A DNA stretch of 64,000 nt. It comes from Corynespora cassiicola. Lineage: Eukaryota > Ascomycota > Dothideomycetes > Pleosporales > Corynesporascaceae. The notes beneath the pieces are model-generated. The model worked only from the letters and a program-made list of their open reading frames with translations. It did not search any database and was not told the origin of the DNA. The stretch lies in assembly GCA_022059125.1 (NCBI GenBank), contig JAEUWY010000004.1, positions 4,030,001-4,094,000 of the forward strand, in the 5' to 3' direction. A program made the position numbers and the translations under genes. The number at the start of each line of letters is the position of its first letter. Positions within the stretch are counted from its first letter, which is position 1. Of the stretch, positions 1 through 11,375 are shown in pieces.

Positions 1-510
1 GGTCGTAGTCTTCTAGTGTCGGATAGCCTACGCCAAGAATGTCCAAGTCTTCACGGATACTACCATGCACAGACTCATAATTTACACGTCTGTTGAAGGT
101 CAGCGAAATGGGATTATCAAGATAAAAGGACTTATATACTTGATGGAAACGTCTTCGATCTTGATCCGTATCTTCCACACAACATTGGTGCTCTCGGCGC
201 ATCCGGCTTCGACGTCGTCTTCGGTGGCAAAACCCTCGACGTACCAGACGGCCCCGTCGTGGGGTGTTTTCGCATCAATGACCAGGAATGGTTCTTCGTC
301 TGCCTGTCCCCTCACCATATCTGCGTGACTCAGACTATGGTGGTCAGATCTGTCGTGTATGAAAAGGGTCATGGGATTCACGGCTTGTACAAAACAAGCC
401 CCACGAGCAAAGGCCTCATGGACAGCATCCAATTGTTCACTAGAGAGCTTGGCTGTCGCAAAGGCCGTGAAGCGCTCTCTCGGCTCGTCCTTGTCGTGAT
501 TGTAGATCAT
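1..510 (-). CDS. Hypothetical protein, partial at left edge
   Basis: The ATG is at 510 and exon 1 runs 510-140. A clear 50-nt intron (139-90, donor GTATAT, branch CTGAC, acceptor CAG) joins in frame to a second exon that stays open to position 1, so the 3' end lies outside the window. The visible product is about 153 residues, begins MIYNHDKDEPRERF, is acidic, and has no signal peptide or membrane segment. I do not recognise a domain. Without the intron the reading frame would end at about 100 in a hydrophobic tail, which argues for splicing. Function unknown. Confidence 0.6.
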
Positions 511-1512
511 GGCGGAGTTGGATTGTATGCTTGTTGGTCGCGATTATTTGGGAAGACGGCGATGTTGCGTTGACTTCTTTATACAACCGTCCCCACATTA
601 TCTTGGTCGCCTTGCCACGGTGAAGGGTACTTTTAGCGGCTATGCTGCCTAGATTTCGCCCGGGTGCTTGCCGGGTTGGCCGCCCCCAAGCTTGGCTTCC
701 TATCTCCATCTCTTGTCAAAGATTCTGAATCGTGGTAGATATGGTCGGCATGAAGGGGTTTTCTTAGTCCAGGGTCGCGAGGCCTACCCGTCAAGCGACG
801 CACGTACCCCGATTGGATTAGGAGAAGCCGTTGTATTCAAGCATGGGAGAGCCCTGGACCAGAAAGATTTCAGGGTCCAACGACGTCAGTCCAAGAGGCG
901 CATTGTTGCGGTGATACATCAACGGGTTGAGATGTGCCCGCCTTGTCGCATCACATGACTCTGTCGTCCTGAATCAGATGAGATCGGATCAATTGCCCAT
1001 GGCTGCGCAACTCATCTCCACGAAACCTTGTCTCCTATGCAAGGTGAGGCCTCTCATCCACCCGCTTGCTTCGCGCAGAGGGAAGAGAGGGCGGCTGTGT
1101 CTTGTTCTGGGCGGGAGTGCGGAGGAGAGAAGAGGCACGGCCAGTGGGCAGCTGGCTGGGCGGCTGGGGGGCTCCAGACGGGGGCGGCAGAGGCTGCAGG
1201 TCTCATGAGGCCCACGACGTGTGGCTCCGTCAATGGAGGAGGCGTGCTCGAGGCGTGCTGCTCGACGGGCGCATGTGCTGGCGCTGGGAGTCTCGTACAT
1301 AGTGCCCCTGTCGGCGGCGGCGTTACGGATCAATCAAAGCTTCTGCCCCCACATGAGGGCCCGCATGAAGCAGCGACGAGTGCAAAAGCGCAGCCTCGCC
1401 CACCAGTCGCCAGCCGTTATTCGGTACTCCTGGCACGCGTGCGTCTTCTCCAGAGACGCCTGCATCCTGCAACCCGCATCCCGCACCTGCATCTCTGCGC
1501 TGGTCCCTAGCA
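511..1512. other. Intergenic, shared 5' region
   Basis: About 1 kb between the divergent partial gene and the coiled-coil gene. Several open frames cross it but none looks like coding sequence, and no repeat or RNA gene was seen. It presumably holds both promoters; I could not pick a convincing TATA box. Confidence 0.5.
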
Positions 1513-4500
1513 ATGGCCGACGACGTCCCGCCCGCCGCTAGCGAGGCCGCTGGCGAGCCAGACGCCCTGCCCGCCGAAGCTCCCCAGGAAAAAAGTCCGC
1601 CAGCTGTCTCCAAGGCCTCGCCCGCCTCTCCCTCCACCACCACCCGCCGCAAGATGGCCTCCAATGCCCCCGCCGCCTCCTCCAAGGACCCCGTCCCGCC
1701 GCGTCGGCCCACGACGACAGCCACCGCTGGGACGGCGGCCTCTGCCCGGCGGCCCACCACGTCGACCACGGGCACCGCGAGAGCTTCCACCACCGCCTCC
1801 CGCCCGCTGGCCAGCTCGACAATGCGCTCTGGCACCGCCGGCTCGAGCCTGAACAAGCCGCCGACGCGTCCGGCCCCGGGTACCACCGCCAGACGGACGG
1901 GCCTGACGCACAAGTCGACGGCCTCCGAGTCGGAGCCAGACATTGCTTCCATCACCTCCGGCGACGAGAACAAGAAGCCCACGGTCCGCCGCACGGGGCT
2001 GTCTTCGACGGCCGCTGGCACCAGGTCGCCGGCGTCCTCGAGGACCTCCATCTCGGGCACCACTCGCACCTCGACAGCGGCTTCATCTACCGCCGCGGCG
2101 AAGCGACCCCTGACGAGCACGCGTCCAGCGGCAGGAGATAGCTCCACCACACGCGCAACACCTCGTGCCTCGCTCTCGGGAGCAACCAGGCCGGCCACCA
2201 CGCGTCCGTCGACGACCACGAGGGCTGCCCCGGGTGCCGCAGCTAAGACGCCCCTGAAGAAGCCTGCTGCGCCTGCGGCTGCTCCTTCGGCCACAACACC
2301 TGCTCCAGCAGCGGCAGCAGCAGCTCCCGCCGCCGCTGCAATCGCATCTGATACCAATGATACTGCTACTGAGGATGAGTATGCTACCATCCCCCCCCTA
2401 TTCAATTGACACACTGCTGATTCAAATACCACAGAGCCGGTGGCATCGATGTCTCCTCCAAGAGCGACACCAAAGATAAAGCTCTCTCTGATGCTGAGGT
2501 CGAGAAGAGGAAGCTGGGCCCTGTCAAGGCTGCATTGGCCAGGCTAGGCGAGGAGCCGCCCCGTCCAGATACCGCCCCTAGTGGGCCCGCGGAGACCGAC
2601 GCCGAGACCAAGCGACGTAGTGCTCAGATCATGCAAGATTTCTTCAAGGAAACCAACCTCCGCGAACAGCTGCAGGAGCAATGCGACGATCTCAGCCGCG
2701 AAGTTGATAACCTGGAGGCTGAGAAGGTTAAGCTGAGGAAGCAATTGGCCGATGCCGAATCCACAATAGCGGAGAAGGAAAAAGCAATTGCCGAATCCGC
2801 TAAATCTTCCGCTCCGGGCGATGACACACAATCATCTCTCGTGGACGAGATGGAGAAGAAGTTCGCTCAGGAGACCAAGGTACTCGAGGAACAGAGCGCA
2901 AGGCTCGAGAAGGAAAAGAATGCTGCCGAGACCAAGGAGGCAGAGGAAGCCGCACGCAATGCCGAGCTCCAGCAGGTTCTGAGCCAGCTTAACGAAGACC
3001 TCGAAAAACAGGGCCGCGAATGGGATGCCGAGAAGAAGCGGCTTGTCGAACAACAGGAGCAGATCGAGTCCCTTACCAAGGAGGTGGCCGCCCTCACCCA
3101 AGAAAGGGATGTGTTGGCACAGCAGGTTACCGACGCCCAGAAGACATTGGAGGAGCTGCAGGCTAAGCAGGCCGAGCTCGAGCAAAGTCACACCGAGGAG
3201 CTCAGATCGAGAGACGAGAAGATTGAGGAGCTTGCCAAGACCGTAGAAAGCCTGCAATCGGATGTCGCTGCCTCGGAGCAGAAGCATACCGATGCTCTAG
3301 CAGAGGCTAGCCGTTCACTTGAATCCAAGTCGTCCGAATCCTCCAAGCAGGTGGAAGAGTTGCAGGCCAAGGTCGCGTCTCTGCACCAGGAACACACCGA
3401 CGAGCTGCGCACCAAGGACGAGGCCATCGAAACCCAGAGCCAGGCACTCAAGGATCTGCGTGAGCAGGTCGACAAGCTTCAAGAACACGCAAACCAGACC
3501 ACCGAAGACTTGGAGAAGGAGCGTGCTGCTCACGCTGAGAGCATCCAAGAAAAGATTGCCGAGCTCCAGCAGAGCAAAGACGAGGACCTGCGTGAGAAAG
3601 AGGCACAGATTGCTAGCCACCTCGAAGCTATCAACGGGCTCCAGGGCAAGATCAAGTCCCTGGAGCAGGGAGAGACTGATGGTGCAAGTGTCGCCCAAGA
3701 ACTCAACAAGCAGATTGAAGAGCTCAAGCAGTCTCATGCCGACGCTCTCAAGATCAAGACGGAGGAAAACGAAGGGCTCGTCAAGCAGCTAGAAGCTCTC
3801 AATGACGAGCTTACCTCCGATGCTGTCAAGATTGAGAAGCTGACGGACGAAAGCGAAGGCCTTCGAAAGACGCTGCAGACCCTCGAACAAGTTTCTCAGC
3901 AAGAGAATGAGCAGCACGAAACCGCTCTCAAGAAGGCTCAGTCCGATCTGGAGGAGTCGAAGCAAAAGGCAGACTCTCTCAAGTCAGAGCTCGAGTCTAT
4001 GCAGGATCGCCACCGTCAAGATTTGCGCATCCTTGGCGAGGACCATGACGCTGAGATTGAATCTCTGCGCGCTGACCTCGAGGGTGACGCCAAGAACCGT
4101 CTGGACCAGTTACAAGCCAAGTATGACGAGCTGGTCGCTGAGAAGACCGCATCATTGGAAGAGCACGAGAAAGCTCTGGCCGAAAAGGCTCAGGCACTCG
4201 AGGCAACAACTAAGGAATTGGCGACTCTCAAAGAATCTTCAGGAAGCGCTTCTCAGGACCTCACCGATGCCCTTGTCAAGTTGAAGGAGCTCGAGGATGA
4301 GAGCTCTGCTCTTCAAAAGGCCCTCGCAGAGAAGGTTCAGGCACTCGATACGGTTACTGAGGAATTGGCCACTGTGAAGGAGAGCTCCGGCAGCGCTTCT
4401 CAAGAACTTACCGATGCGCTCGCTAAGCACAAGCAGCTCGAGGAGGAGAATGCTGCTATCCAAAAGGCCCTGGTTGAGAAAGCTCATGCACTTGACGCCA

Positions 4501-6338
4501 TTACGGAAGAACTTGCAACCGTAAAGGAAAGCTCCGGAAGTGCTTCCGAGGATCTCACCAAGGCGCTTGCTAAGCAGAAGCAGCTTTTGGATGAGAATGC
4601 TGCTATTCAAGAGGCTCATTCGACCTCGCAAAACCTTCTCGTCGAGCTCCAGTCTCGACTCGATACGCTTGCCGAGGAGAAGTCAACTGCGCAAGAGGCT
4701 CATGCCACGTCACAAAAACTCATCACTGATCTTCAAGCTCGCCATGACAGTCTCTTGGAAGAGAAGACTGCCGTGGAGGACGCACACACCAAGGCCATCG
4801 AGGCCCTCAAGCAAGAGTCTGATTCTACCTCGAAGCAGCTTCTTGGCGAACTCCAGACCAAATACGACCAGCTTTTGGAAGACAAATCGACCGTCGAAGG
4901 CGCAAGCCAGAACGAGATTGAGAGCCTCCGCAGCCAGCGAGACGAACTTTCGACCAAACTCTCAGAGCTTGAGAAGACACATGGCGACACACTGGCTGAG
5001 AAGTCCTCTTCGCAAGAGGCGCATGACAAGGCCCTGGACTCGCTGCGAGCCGAGATTGAGCAGAAATATGCCATGCTCATCGAAGGCCTACAGAACGATG
5101 CCGACATTATGGAGCAGCAAAAGAAGGCAGCCGTAACTGAAAAGCAAGCCGCCCTTGACGAGCTCGCCACCCTGAAGAAGGAGCTCGAGAATCGTGATGT
5201 GTCTGGAGAGAGCAGCTTCAAGGAGCTGACCGAGAAGCACGCAGCTCTGGTTGCCGAGAAGGCTGCTGCTGACAAGGATCACGAAGCAGCCATCCTGCTT
5301 CTTCAGGACACGCTCAGGGAGCAACAAGAAAAGGCCGTGACAGAATTGCAAGCTGAATGCGAAGCTCTTCAACAAAAACTGTCGGCAACTGACAAGGAGC
5401 ATAGCGATGCTATCGCCCTGCTCCGGGAAGAGCTCAAGGATGGACATTCGAATGATTTGCAGACGCTGCAGAAGACCCTTGATGACATGCAGAAGAAGCA
5501 CGACGAGCTTGTCGAGCAGAAGCAGGCCACTGAGAAGGCACACGAGGAGGCGATTACAGAGCTTATGATGGGCATGGAGGCCAGCCAGAATGATGCTGTC
5601 CAGCAGCTCAAGAAGAAGCACGACGCTCTTGTCGCTCAACTTGAAGCAGCCCAAGCCAGCCATGCTGCCGAACTCGATGCCGTCAGAGGCGGGCATGATC
5701 AACACCAGGCTGCCATCCAGGAGCTGCAGACCAGATACGATTCGCTGTCTTCTCAGGCCGCCCGAGATGCCGAGTCGCATGCCCACGACGTTCAACGATT
5801 CCAGACGAACCTACGCGAATTGCAAGCCGAGCACGAGCGGGCTGTGCAGGCTGCCGAAGATGCCGAAACCCGAATTGAGATCATGAAGGCAGATGTGGTC
5901 AAGAAGCATCTTGCTCGCGTTGAGCCTCTCGAAAAGGAGAACCACATGCTCAAGGACAAGGTTGAGCGCCTGGAAGCCATCCTTTCCGCCGGTGACCGAG
6001 TCGCCCGTGCTGCCGCCACCATGGGTGAAAAGCGTGAGATCAACACGCTTGAAGAAGAAGACGAGGAAGAGGATGAGACTTCTTCGGGCGCCCAGTCGTC
6101 ACGGCAGTCCCCTCCTCCACGTGAAGTGTTGGGCACTGTGAGTTAAATGCTCCGGATGCATGGGATCGGAGGATCACTAACCTGCCGCTAGCAGTTGGCG
6201 GCTATGCAACAAACCCTTTCACAGCTCTCTGAGCTCAACAACGATGCCATCGCTGAGAGCTCGCGGACGGCACAGAAGCTTACGGCAGACGATGATTGGG
6301 TAGCGTGGGATGACAAATCCGGCGAAAAGAGCCATTGA
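1513..6338 (+). CDS. Giant coiled-coil protein (M-protein-repeat type)
   Basis: Three exons: 1513-2378, 2435-6137, 6195-6338, joined by introns of 56 nt (donor GTATGC) and 57 nt (donor GTGAGT); frames agree and give about 1570 residues. Residues 1 to about 290 are low-complexity and rich in Ser, Thr, Ala, Pro and Arg, as in basic disordered cytoskeleton-binding tails. From about residue 340 to 1500 the protein is almost continuous heptad coiled coil (E/K/Q/L-rich), with three consecutive 49-residue repeats. An acidic Glu/Asp run precedes the last intron, and the C-terminus carries the motif DDDWVAWDD. Such proteins are usually annotated in fungi as M protein repeat or myosin-heavy-chain-like; no motor domain is present. 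A structural or tethering role is inferred. The long open frame on the opposite strand at 1323-2432 is a composition shadow. Confidence 0.9.
4170..4610 (+). repeat. Three tandem 147-bp coding repeats
   Basis: Units start at 4170, 4317 and 4464, each exactly 147 bp (49 codons, seven heptads). Each encodes a variant of a unit containing KESSGSAS and ending in ALQ or AIQ. The conserved KESSGSAS stretch breaks the charged heptad pattern once per unit. Confidence 0.85.
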
Positions 6339-6877
6339 TTTGTGGGTGCCGGTTTGAGGTCTGGAGACTGAGTCTCTAGGCTTTCTTCTTTCTAACTTGT
6401 CGTGTTGTACGCTTTTTTGGGCTCATTGATTGTTGTTCATATTCGTTCTTCTCTTCATACACTTTGTAATTCCGGACAGACTTGACCAGTCGTCCTCTGG
6501 TATCCTTTGCCCCGCTGGCATTATACCCTTGAAACTGTCATTGTCGTTATACCCCTCCTGTCCTGGCTGTAGTCTTGGATTGCATTCGGAATCTGATCAA
6601 TTCCCCTCTTGCATGGTGCTTGTTGAGTCGTCTGGCTGTGTGCTGTGTCTTGCTGGGCTTGCATCACTACTCGCATTCTTCGCTCTGTTGACCAAATTGC
6701 ATGGTAGTGTGGCGGAAGCATTGCGTGTAAGTCCCGGCTTGTTTGAGCGTGGCGGGTGGGTTTGTAAGAGGGGTTGCTCTGATGCATCTTGCCCGTTGCA
6801 TGTCACGACGACTGACTCCCATCACAGGACACGCCCAGAACACTCATAACTACTGTAGTACATCTTGAACACCAGCA
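6339..6877. other. 3' flank of coiled-coil gene
   Basis: About 540 bp of T-rich sequence, likely 3' UTR and terminator of the coiled-coil gene. No supported gene or repeat. Confidence 0.4.
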
Positions 6878-7172
6878 ATGGCCGACTTCGACTCCACCCC
6901 AGCGCAACAACTAACATTCCACGCGACGTGCCACTGCACCCGCTCGACCCTCTCCTTCACCCTTCCTCCCAGCCCTCCCCATCCCAGCCTACTTCTCGAG
7001 CAATCAGGGGACTCGGAGGTGGTTCTGCGGCGTGTACGGGACGAAGGCCGCGGGAGTTGGAAAAGGGCAGCTGCAGGTGGTGAGGGTGTATGTTGGGGTT
7101 TTGAGGCGTCGAGGCGTGAGGAGTGATTGGAGTGCAGGCGTGAGGTTGGAAGGGGTTTGGGAAGGGTGTTGA
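6878..7172 (+). pseudogene. Decayed GFA-domain (CENP-V/GFA) gene remnant
   Basis: The ATG at 6878 opens a frame with HATCHCTRSTLSFTLPPS, which resembles the N-terminus of fungal glutathione-dependent formaldehyde-activating (GFA) domain proteins, including the first CxC zinc ligands. From about 7002 a different frame reads NQGTRRWFCGVYGTKAAG and continues to a stop at 7170-7172; this matches the C-terminal GFA zinc motif, but the second cysteine of CxxC is Tyr. Only about 60 bp separate the two parts, so the central zinc-binding half of the domain is missing and no intron could supply it. I read this as an internally deleted, frameshifted relic. A short novel protein of 82 residues from the first frame is the alternative. 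Confidence 0.5.
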
Positions 7173-7348
7173 AGAGGAGCGGGGGAGGGTACGAGGTTTC
7201 TCCAAAAAGAGATGTCAAGACCAAGCCTCGACGCTCAAAAGTTTTATATTCAGAGATTTGCAGACCCGTGCCGTTGGTTTTCATTCATATATACATCTAT
7301 ACCCTCACATTTTTGAAGAGAAAAAAAAAAACCTGACATCCCCCCCTC

Positions 7349-7858
7349 TTACACACAGTTGGTGCCGCCGTAAACAAACTCGCCGGTCGAGTTCTCGCAT
7401 CCGCAGGTTCCGTCATCGGGGCTCCTGATGCAGCCAGCGCCCTCGCCCGTCTCCTCGCCCTGGTTGCCCCAGAAGAAGACCCACGAGTCGGCATCCTCGG
7501 TCATGGTCGTATTGGCCGGGGGCTCGCACGTGTAGGCCTCACAGGTTCCGTAGGGGGCGCCGTGGGAGCTGTCGTACTGGTGGTCCGTCTTGAAGATGGC
7601 GAAGGTCTGCTGGCCGTGGACACGGGTGTTGTGCGAGCACTCGGAGGCCTGGATGGCGGTGGATGTCTTCTCGGCTGTTTGGAGGCACGGTTAGATTAAC
7701 GCAAATCAAGAGTTTGTGGTGTCAAGGGAATCACAAAGGTCGAACGTACGGGAGCAGCCCGGGTTGGAGAAGTATTTGCCCTTGGTGTTGGATGTGGCAG
7801 GGTCAAGGGTGGCGCTGGCGACGGCCAGGAGAGAAACGAAGGTGGCGAGACGGAGCAT
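7349..7858 (-). CDS. Small secreted cysteine-rich protein
   Basis: Exon 1 is 7858-7750 and exon 2 is 7674-7349; the 75-nt intron has donor GTACGT and acceptor CAG, and the codon split across the junction restores Pro. The 144-residue product starts MLRLATFVSLLAVASA, a typical signal peptide cleaved near residue 16. The mature part has eight cysteines, including one CxC pair (GTCGCE), and ends in Cys-Val. Size, secretion signal and even cysteine number fit the class of fungal small secreted proteins, some of which act on hosts or competitors. I do not recognise a named family. It is followed by a glyoxalase-like gene on the same strand. Confidence 0.75.
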
Positions 7859-8559
7859 TGTTGGTTATTTGGTGAAAAAAACTTGGTAGTGACTGACAAA
7901 GTACTAGAGAAGCGAAAGTGATGGTGGTGAAGTCTACAAATGTCGAACCTGCTGGATGTCGAACCCAAAGCAAAGACTGGCGACTGAGCTTCTTATACAC
8001 ACCTGACCATGCAACATTCAAAACCCGCGAGCAAGGCACAAGGCACCATCCCTTCACAAGTCCAAATGACAAGCCTCACAAACTGCGCTGTCAAGCTTTG
8101 ATGAGCGGATTAGTTTCGGGACCATGGTTGATGAAATGTGGGGGCGGCTCTGCGCCTTTCATTCGCGATGCGTATGCTGATTGCGTAGGTCTGCTCTTCG
8201 GGGCGTTTCAAACGTCGAAGAGCCCGGATGCTGGAAATATGAAACGAGCTATAGCCCCTGTCGTTCTCCACAGCTGGCCTGTCTGCGGAAGCGCACCGCC
8301 ACCTGAACCCTCCCTCTTCATCAATCAGAGGCGCCGCCCCGAGGTCTGGAAGCATTCTGGAATACGAACGAGCGTGCATACGGATAGTGGTGCTCGCGCC
8401 ACATCGCATTGTCTGGTAGGCCGGTGTATCGATCGATTACGGCTTCTACTCGGAGAGATCTGCAGCCCATCGACAAGTGCAGCCGTCATTCCCGCTGCGC
8501 TTGAAAACTTCCGATGTGGATATGTCCACCTACCCTCTCCTCCGGAAAACTCCCCAATC
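7859..8559. other. Intergenic
   Basis: About 700 bp between two minus-strand genes. A long plus-strand open frame (7918-8781) crosses it but runs antisense into the downstream gene and lacks family resemblance. The region upstream of 7858 should hold the promoter of the small secreted protein gene. Confidence 0.4.
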
Positions 8560-9590
8560 TCACAGCTTCCCCTTTGCCGCGTCCTGTCCCGTAAGCACAA
8601 AGTACCAACGAACACCCACCATGTTGATCCACCCGTCTCCGCACAGTCCATGCTTGCTAGCCCTATCCAAGATCCCCTGCAACCTGTCCGTCCCATCGAC
8701 GCCCACGGTGATACTAACCAAACCTTCGCTCTCGCCCTCCCTCCCCGGAATGAACCCCAGCCTGGAATTCGTGAACGCTAGCAAGTCCCGACTCCGCCCA
8801 ACCCCGAATATCTCTTCCCACTGCCGTGCCGCAGCCTCGTGACCTACATCCCCCGGCGCGAGACGCAACACGCAGCCCTCGAGCGAGAGGTGGGCGTTCC
8901 GCTTCATGACGGGGTAGTACACCTTGTGGTCTGATCCACACGCATGCCACGGCGAGAACCGGGACTTGAGGGGCGTGGGGTTGTTGGGGGAGGGCGTGTG
9001 CGAGTCGAGTTCCGGCATCATGCCGCCCTTGATGCCCTTGGGGTGGTACTGCACGCAGACGGTGTCGCCGTGCTCGTAGCCCCATATCACCTTTGACAGG
9101 CCTTCGGATTCGATGTGCTCGCGCCGCTTTTTTGCATCCTCGGTTTGCATTATGATCATGTAGCCGCCGTCGCCGCGTTTAGATAGTAGGCGGCCCGCCG
9201 TGGTGCCATCCTTCATAGGCGAGACGACCTTTGGGGTCAGCTAATGGCTCTGGGGCTTCCCAAGGATGAGGACACACTTCTATCATTTCTCCCCCCAGTG
9301 GCACTGTTGACATGGTTATCAGTGGTTTTGTTGCAATTTGTTGCTGGGTTACCTAGGAAGTTCTTCAACCCGAATTGACCAACAACTGGGTCCTCGAAAA
9401 TGACCTCGGTTCCCATGACGTGCGTCTACTTGCACATAAGCGTGGCATAAAGAGATTTCTGGCTTAAAAATTCACCTACAAGTTGCTGTTTTGCGTTTTC
9501 CAAGTCTTGCGCAACCAGCGCAATCTGCCGAAGTCGGGTCGGGGCGGGCCCGAATCCCATTTTCAGCCCTACGTTCTTTGCTCCAGACAT
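8560..9590 (-). CDS. Glyoxalase-like (VOC superfamily) protein
   Basis: Four exons read 9590-9480, 9425-9353, 9303-9278 and 9228-8560, with introns of 54, 48 and 49 nt; all junctions keep frame and give 292 residues. The first exon carries the typical first beta strand of the fold (RLRQIALVAQDLENA), followed by EVIFEDP, GLKNFLVPLGG and EVVSPMKDGTTAGRLL, the conserved substrate-cavity segment of fungal glyoxalase-like domain proteins. The tiny 26-nt exon is supported by that conserved continuity. These proteins are cytosolic and usually of unknown substrate. The C-terminal half (about residues 130-290) holds the second module. No signal peptide. Confidence 0.8.
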
Positions 9591-10698
9591 TGCGTCAACT
9601 GTGAAAACAAACGGATTGGAAGTGAAAGCGACGGAAATGTACTGCAGGTGTTATGTGCTGGACCTTCTCAATCAGCTTACTCGGATTATGCGGACAAGCC
9701 GATGGCCTCGGTTTCGGCAGCTTCCCCGCCTCTGGGGTTGGAAAATGATTGCCCAACTTTCAGCGCGTAGGCCACGTCTGGTACGGTTAATACTATAGTC
9801 AATCTCGATTAACAAACTTGATCTTTTATTGTACCGGATGTCTTGTATTGCTACCTTGGGGACATGTACGGGTCAAACTTGATGTAAAGCCAGCCTGTGC
9901 CGCAAACCTTGGAAGGTTCCAAGGTTGTTACGCCAGGCACGTGACTTTGCATTCTCTGACAGTTAGGTACCCAGGTACCTGTAGCATTTGGGTATCTAGG
10001 CAAGTTCCAATTGATAATCAACTGAAATTAGTGCTTACGTGTATCTCTAGTTCAAATTAAGATGGGTTCACATCAAGGCTAGCATCTATTAGAGATGATT
10101 TACGGTCCCTCTATGTGATGGTAGGTGGGATGATATTCTTGTTCTGATCTGATTTGTGATGACGAAGGTTATCTCTCAAAGCTAAAATATTTCAAATACC
10201 CCACTCCTAATTATGCCTTTAACGCGGAAAAGAACAGCCATCCTGCCTCCAGCTATTATACATGATCATGTGTGCATGAATCTAGTCATCTTTCATCCAT
10301 ATCGGAAAAAGCCCCACTCAAGTCTCGTCCATTTCTGTGTTGGATCAGAACATCCCTTTCATCAAATCTCCAAGAAGACAGTATACATTACTTCCTCTCG
10401 GTCTGCGTTTGCTTTCACAGGGTTGGTGCCAGCATAATGGTTCCCGGGGGCTATCAATACATGAGTTACCCTTGGCGAGCGTCGAGGCTTCACTATCAAT
10501 ATCACCCTCACTACCAACCTCACACCTCCTGCTGCGCACAGACAGCTTCAATTTCACTCATTGCCATCAGAAGAACATATTGTGCCTCTTCCTGTCTCTG
10601 TCTGCCAACCCTATATCTCTCTCTAATCAAATACACTCCTGACTGCTTGTTGCCATAATCCTTGTTCAGAAGATTGATTTATTTTGGGTTTATGTAAT
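9591..10698. other. Intergenic, 1.1 kb
   Basis: No supported gene. It contains one AGGTACCT palindrome at 9973-9980 and a CACGTG core near 9939. Short open frames here show no family resemblance. Confidence 0.4.
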
Positions 10699-11136
10699 AT
10701 GCTCTTTGCCATGGAAGACCTCAACACCACCATCAACGAATACGAAAACCTAATTCTTGAAATTGCTGCTGCGACCCCACTCCCAGAGGACAAAGTAATG
10801 GACTATCTAGATGACAAACGACATAAGCTATGTGCTAACCCCTTCGAAAAGACTATCAGCACCAAAGTCTATGTTGCTACTTGCCCCACGTACAAAACTG
10901 TCAAAGCTTCAAAGGGGTTCTCTCCAGTGGTGCTAAACATTTTCATCGACGATGACGCCTCTTGTCCGACTTCGATAACCACACGTGAATCAGTAAATCA
11001 TCTAGTTCTACTTCCGAAGAAATGCAGCGCTGTCAATTCTTTGCGGGCTGCTTGTCCCCACAGTCCCGAAACGCCTTTTGTCCTCCAAGCTGCCGATCCG
11101 CTATGGGAAGACTTGGAGAATAAGCTCTCTTTCTAA
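10699..11136 (+). CDS. Possible orphan protein
   Basis: An uninterrupted frame from ATG 10699 to 11136 gives 145 residues; a second ATG at 10711 would give 141. The sequence is mixed charged and polar, with no signal peptide, membrane segment or motif I recognise. Its frame is open for longer than expected in this AT-leaning stretch, which is the only support. It converges on the PrpF-like gene, 239 bp away. It may be a lineage-specific gene or chance. Confidence 0.35.
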   Translation: MLFAMEDLNTTINEYENLILEIAAATPLPEDKVMDYLDDKRHKLCANPFEKTISTKVYVATCPTYKTVKASKGFSPVVLNIFIDDDASCPTSITTRESVNHLVLLPKKCSAVNSLRAACPHSPETPFVLQAADPLWEDLENKLSF

Positions 11137-11375
11137 CGAAGACGTAAGATTCAGGTCACATATATCTTTCTCGTAGTAAAAGGTTGAATCTTTTTATTAG
11201 CACAGAGACAGGTTCTGTCTATAATGAACAAAGCAAACTTAGGAATCAAGGAATGCAGTTTCCTAGTGTGATGTTCAGGTAGCTCTACGTGAAGTACGTG
11301 GAGAATCTCGGCACTGTCATGACAATAAAGAATGCATGAGCTTATGATACATGGTATATAAAAACCGGAAGCCAT

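Noticed and set aside
1323..2432. 369-codon open frame on the minus strand opposite the coiled-coil N-terminus
   Set aside because: It is an antisense shadow of the GC-rich, low-complexity exon; composition is Ala/Val/Gly-heavy and no domain is visible.
7918..8781. 287-codon plus-strand open frame
   Set aside because: It overlaps the glyoxalase-like gene antisense and has no motif; the supported minus-strand genes explain the region.
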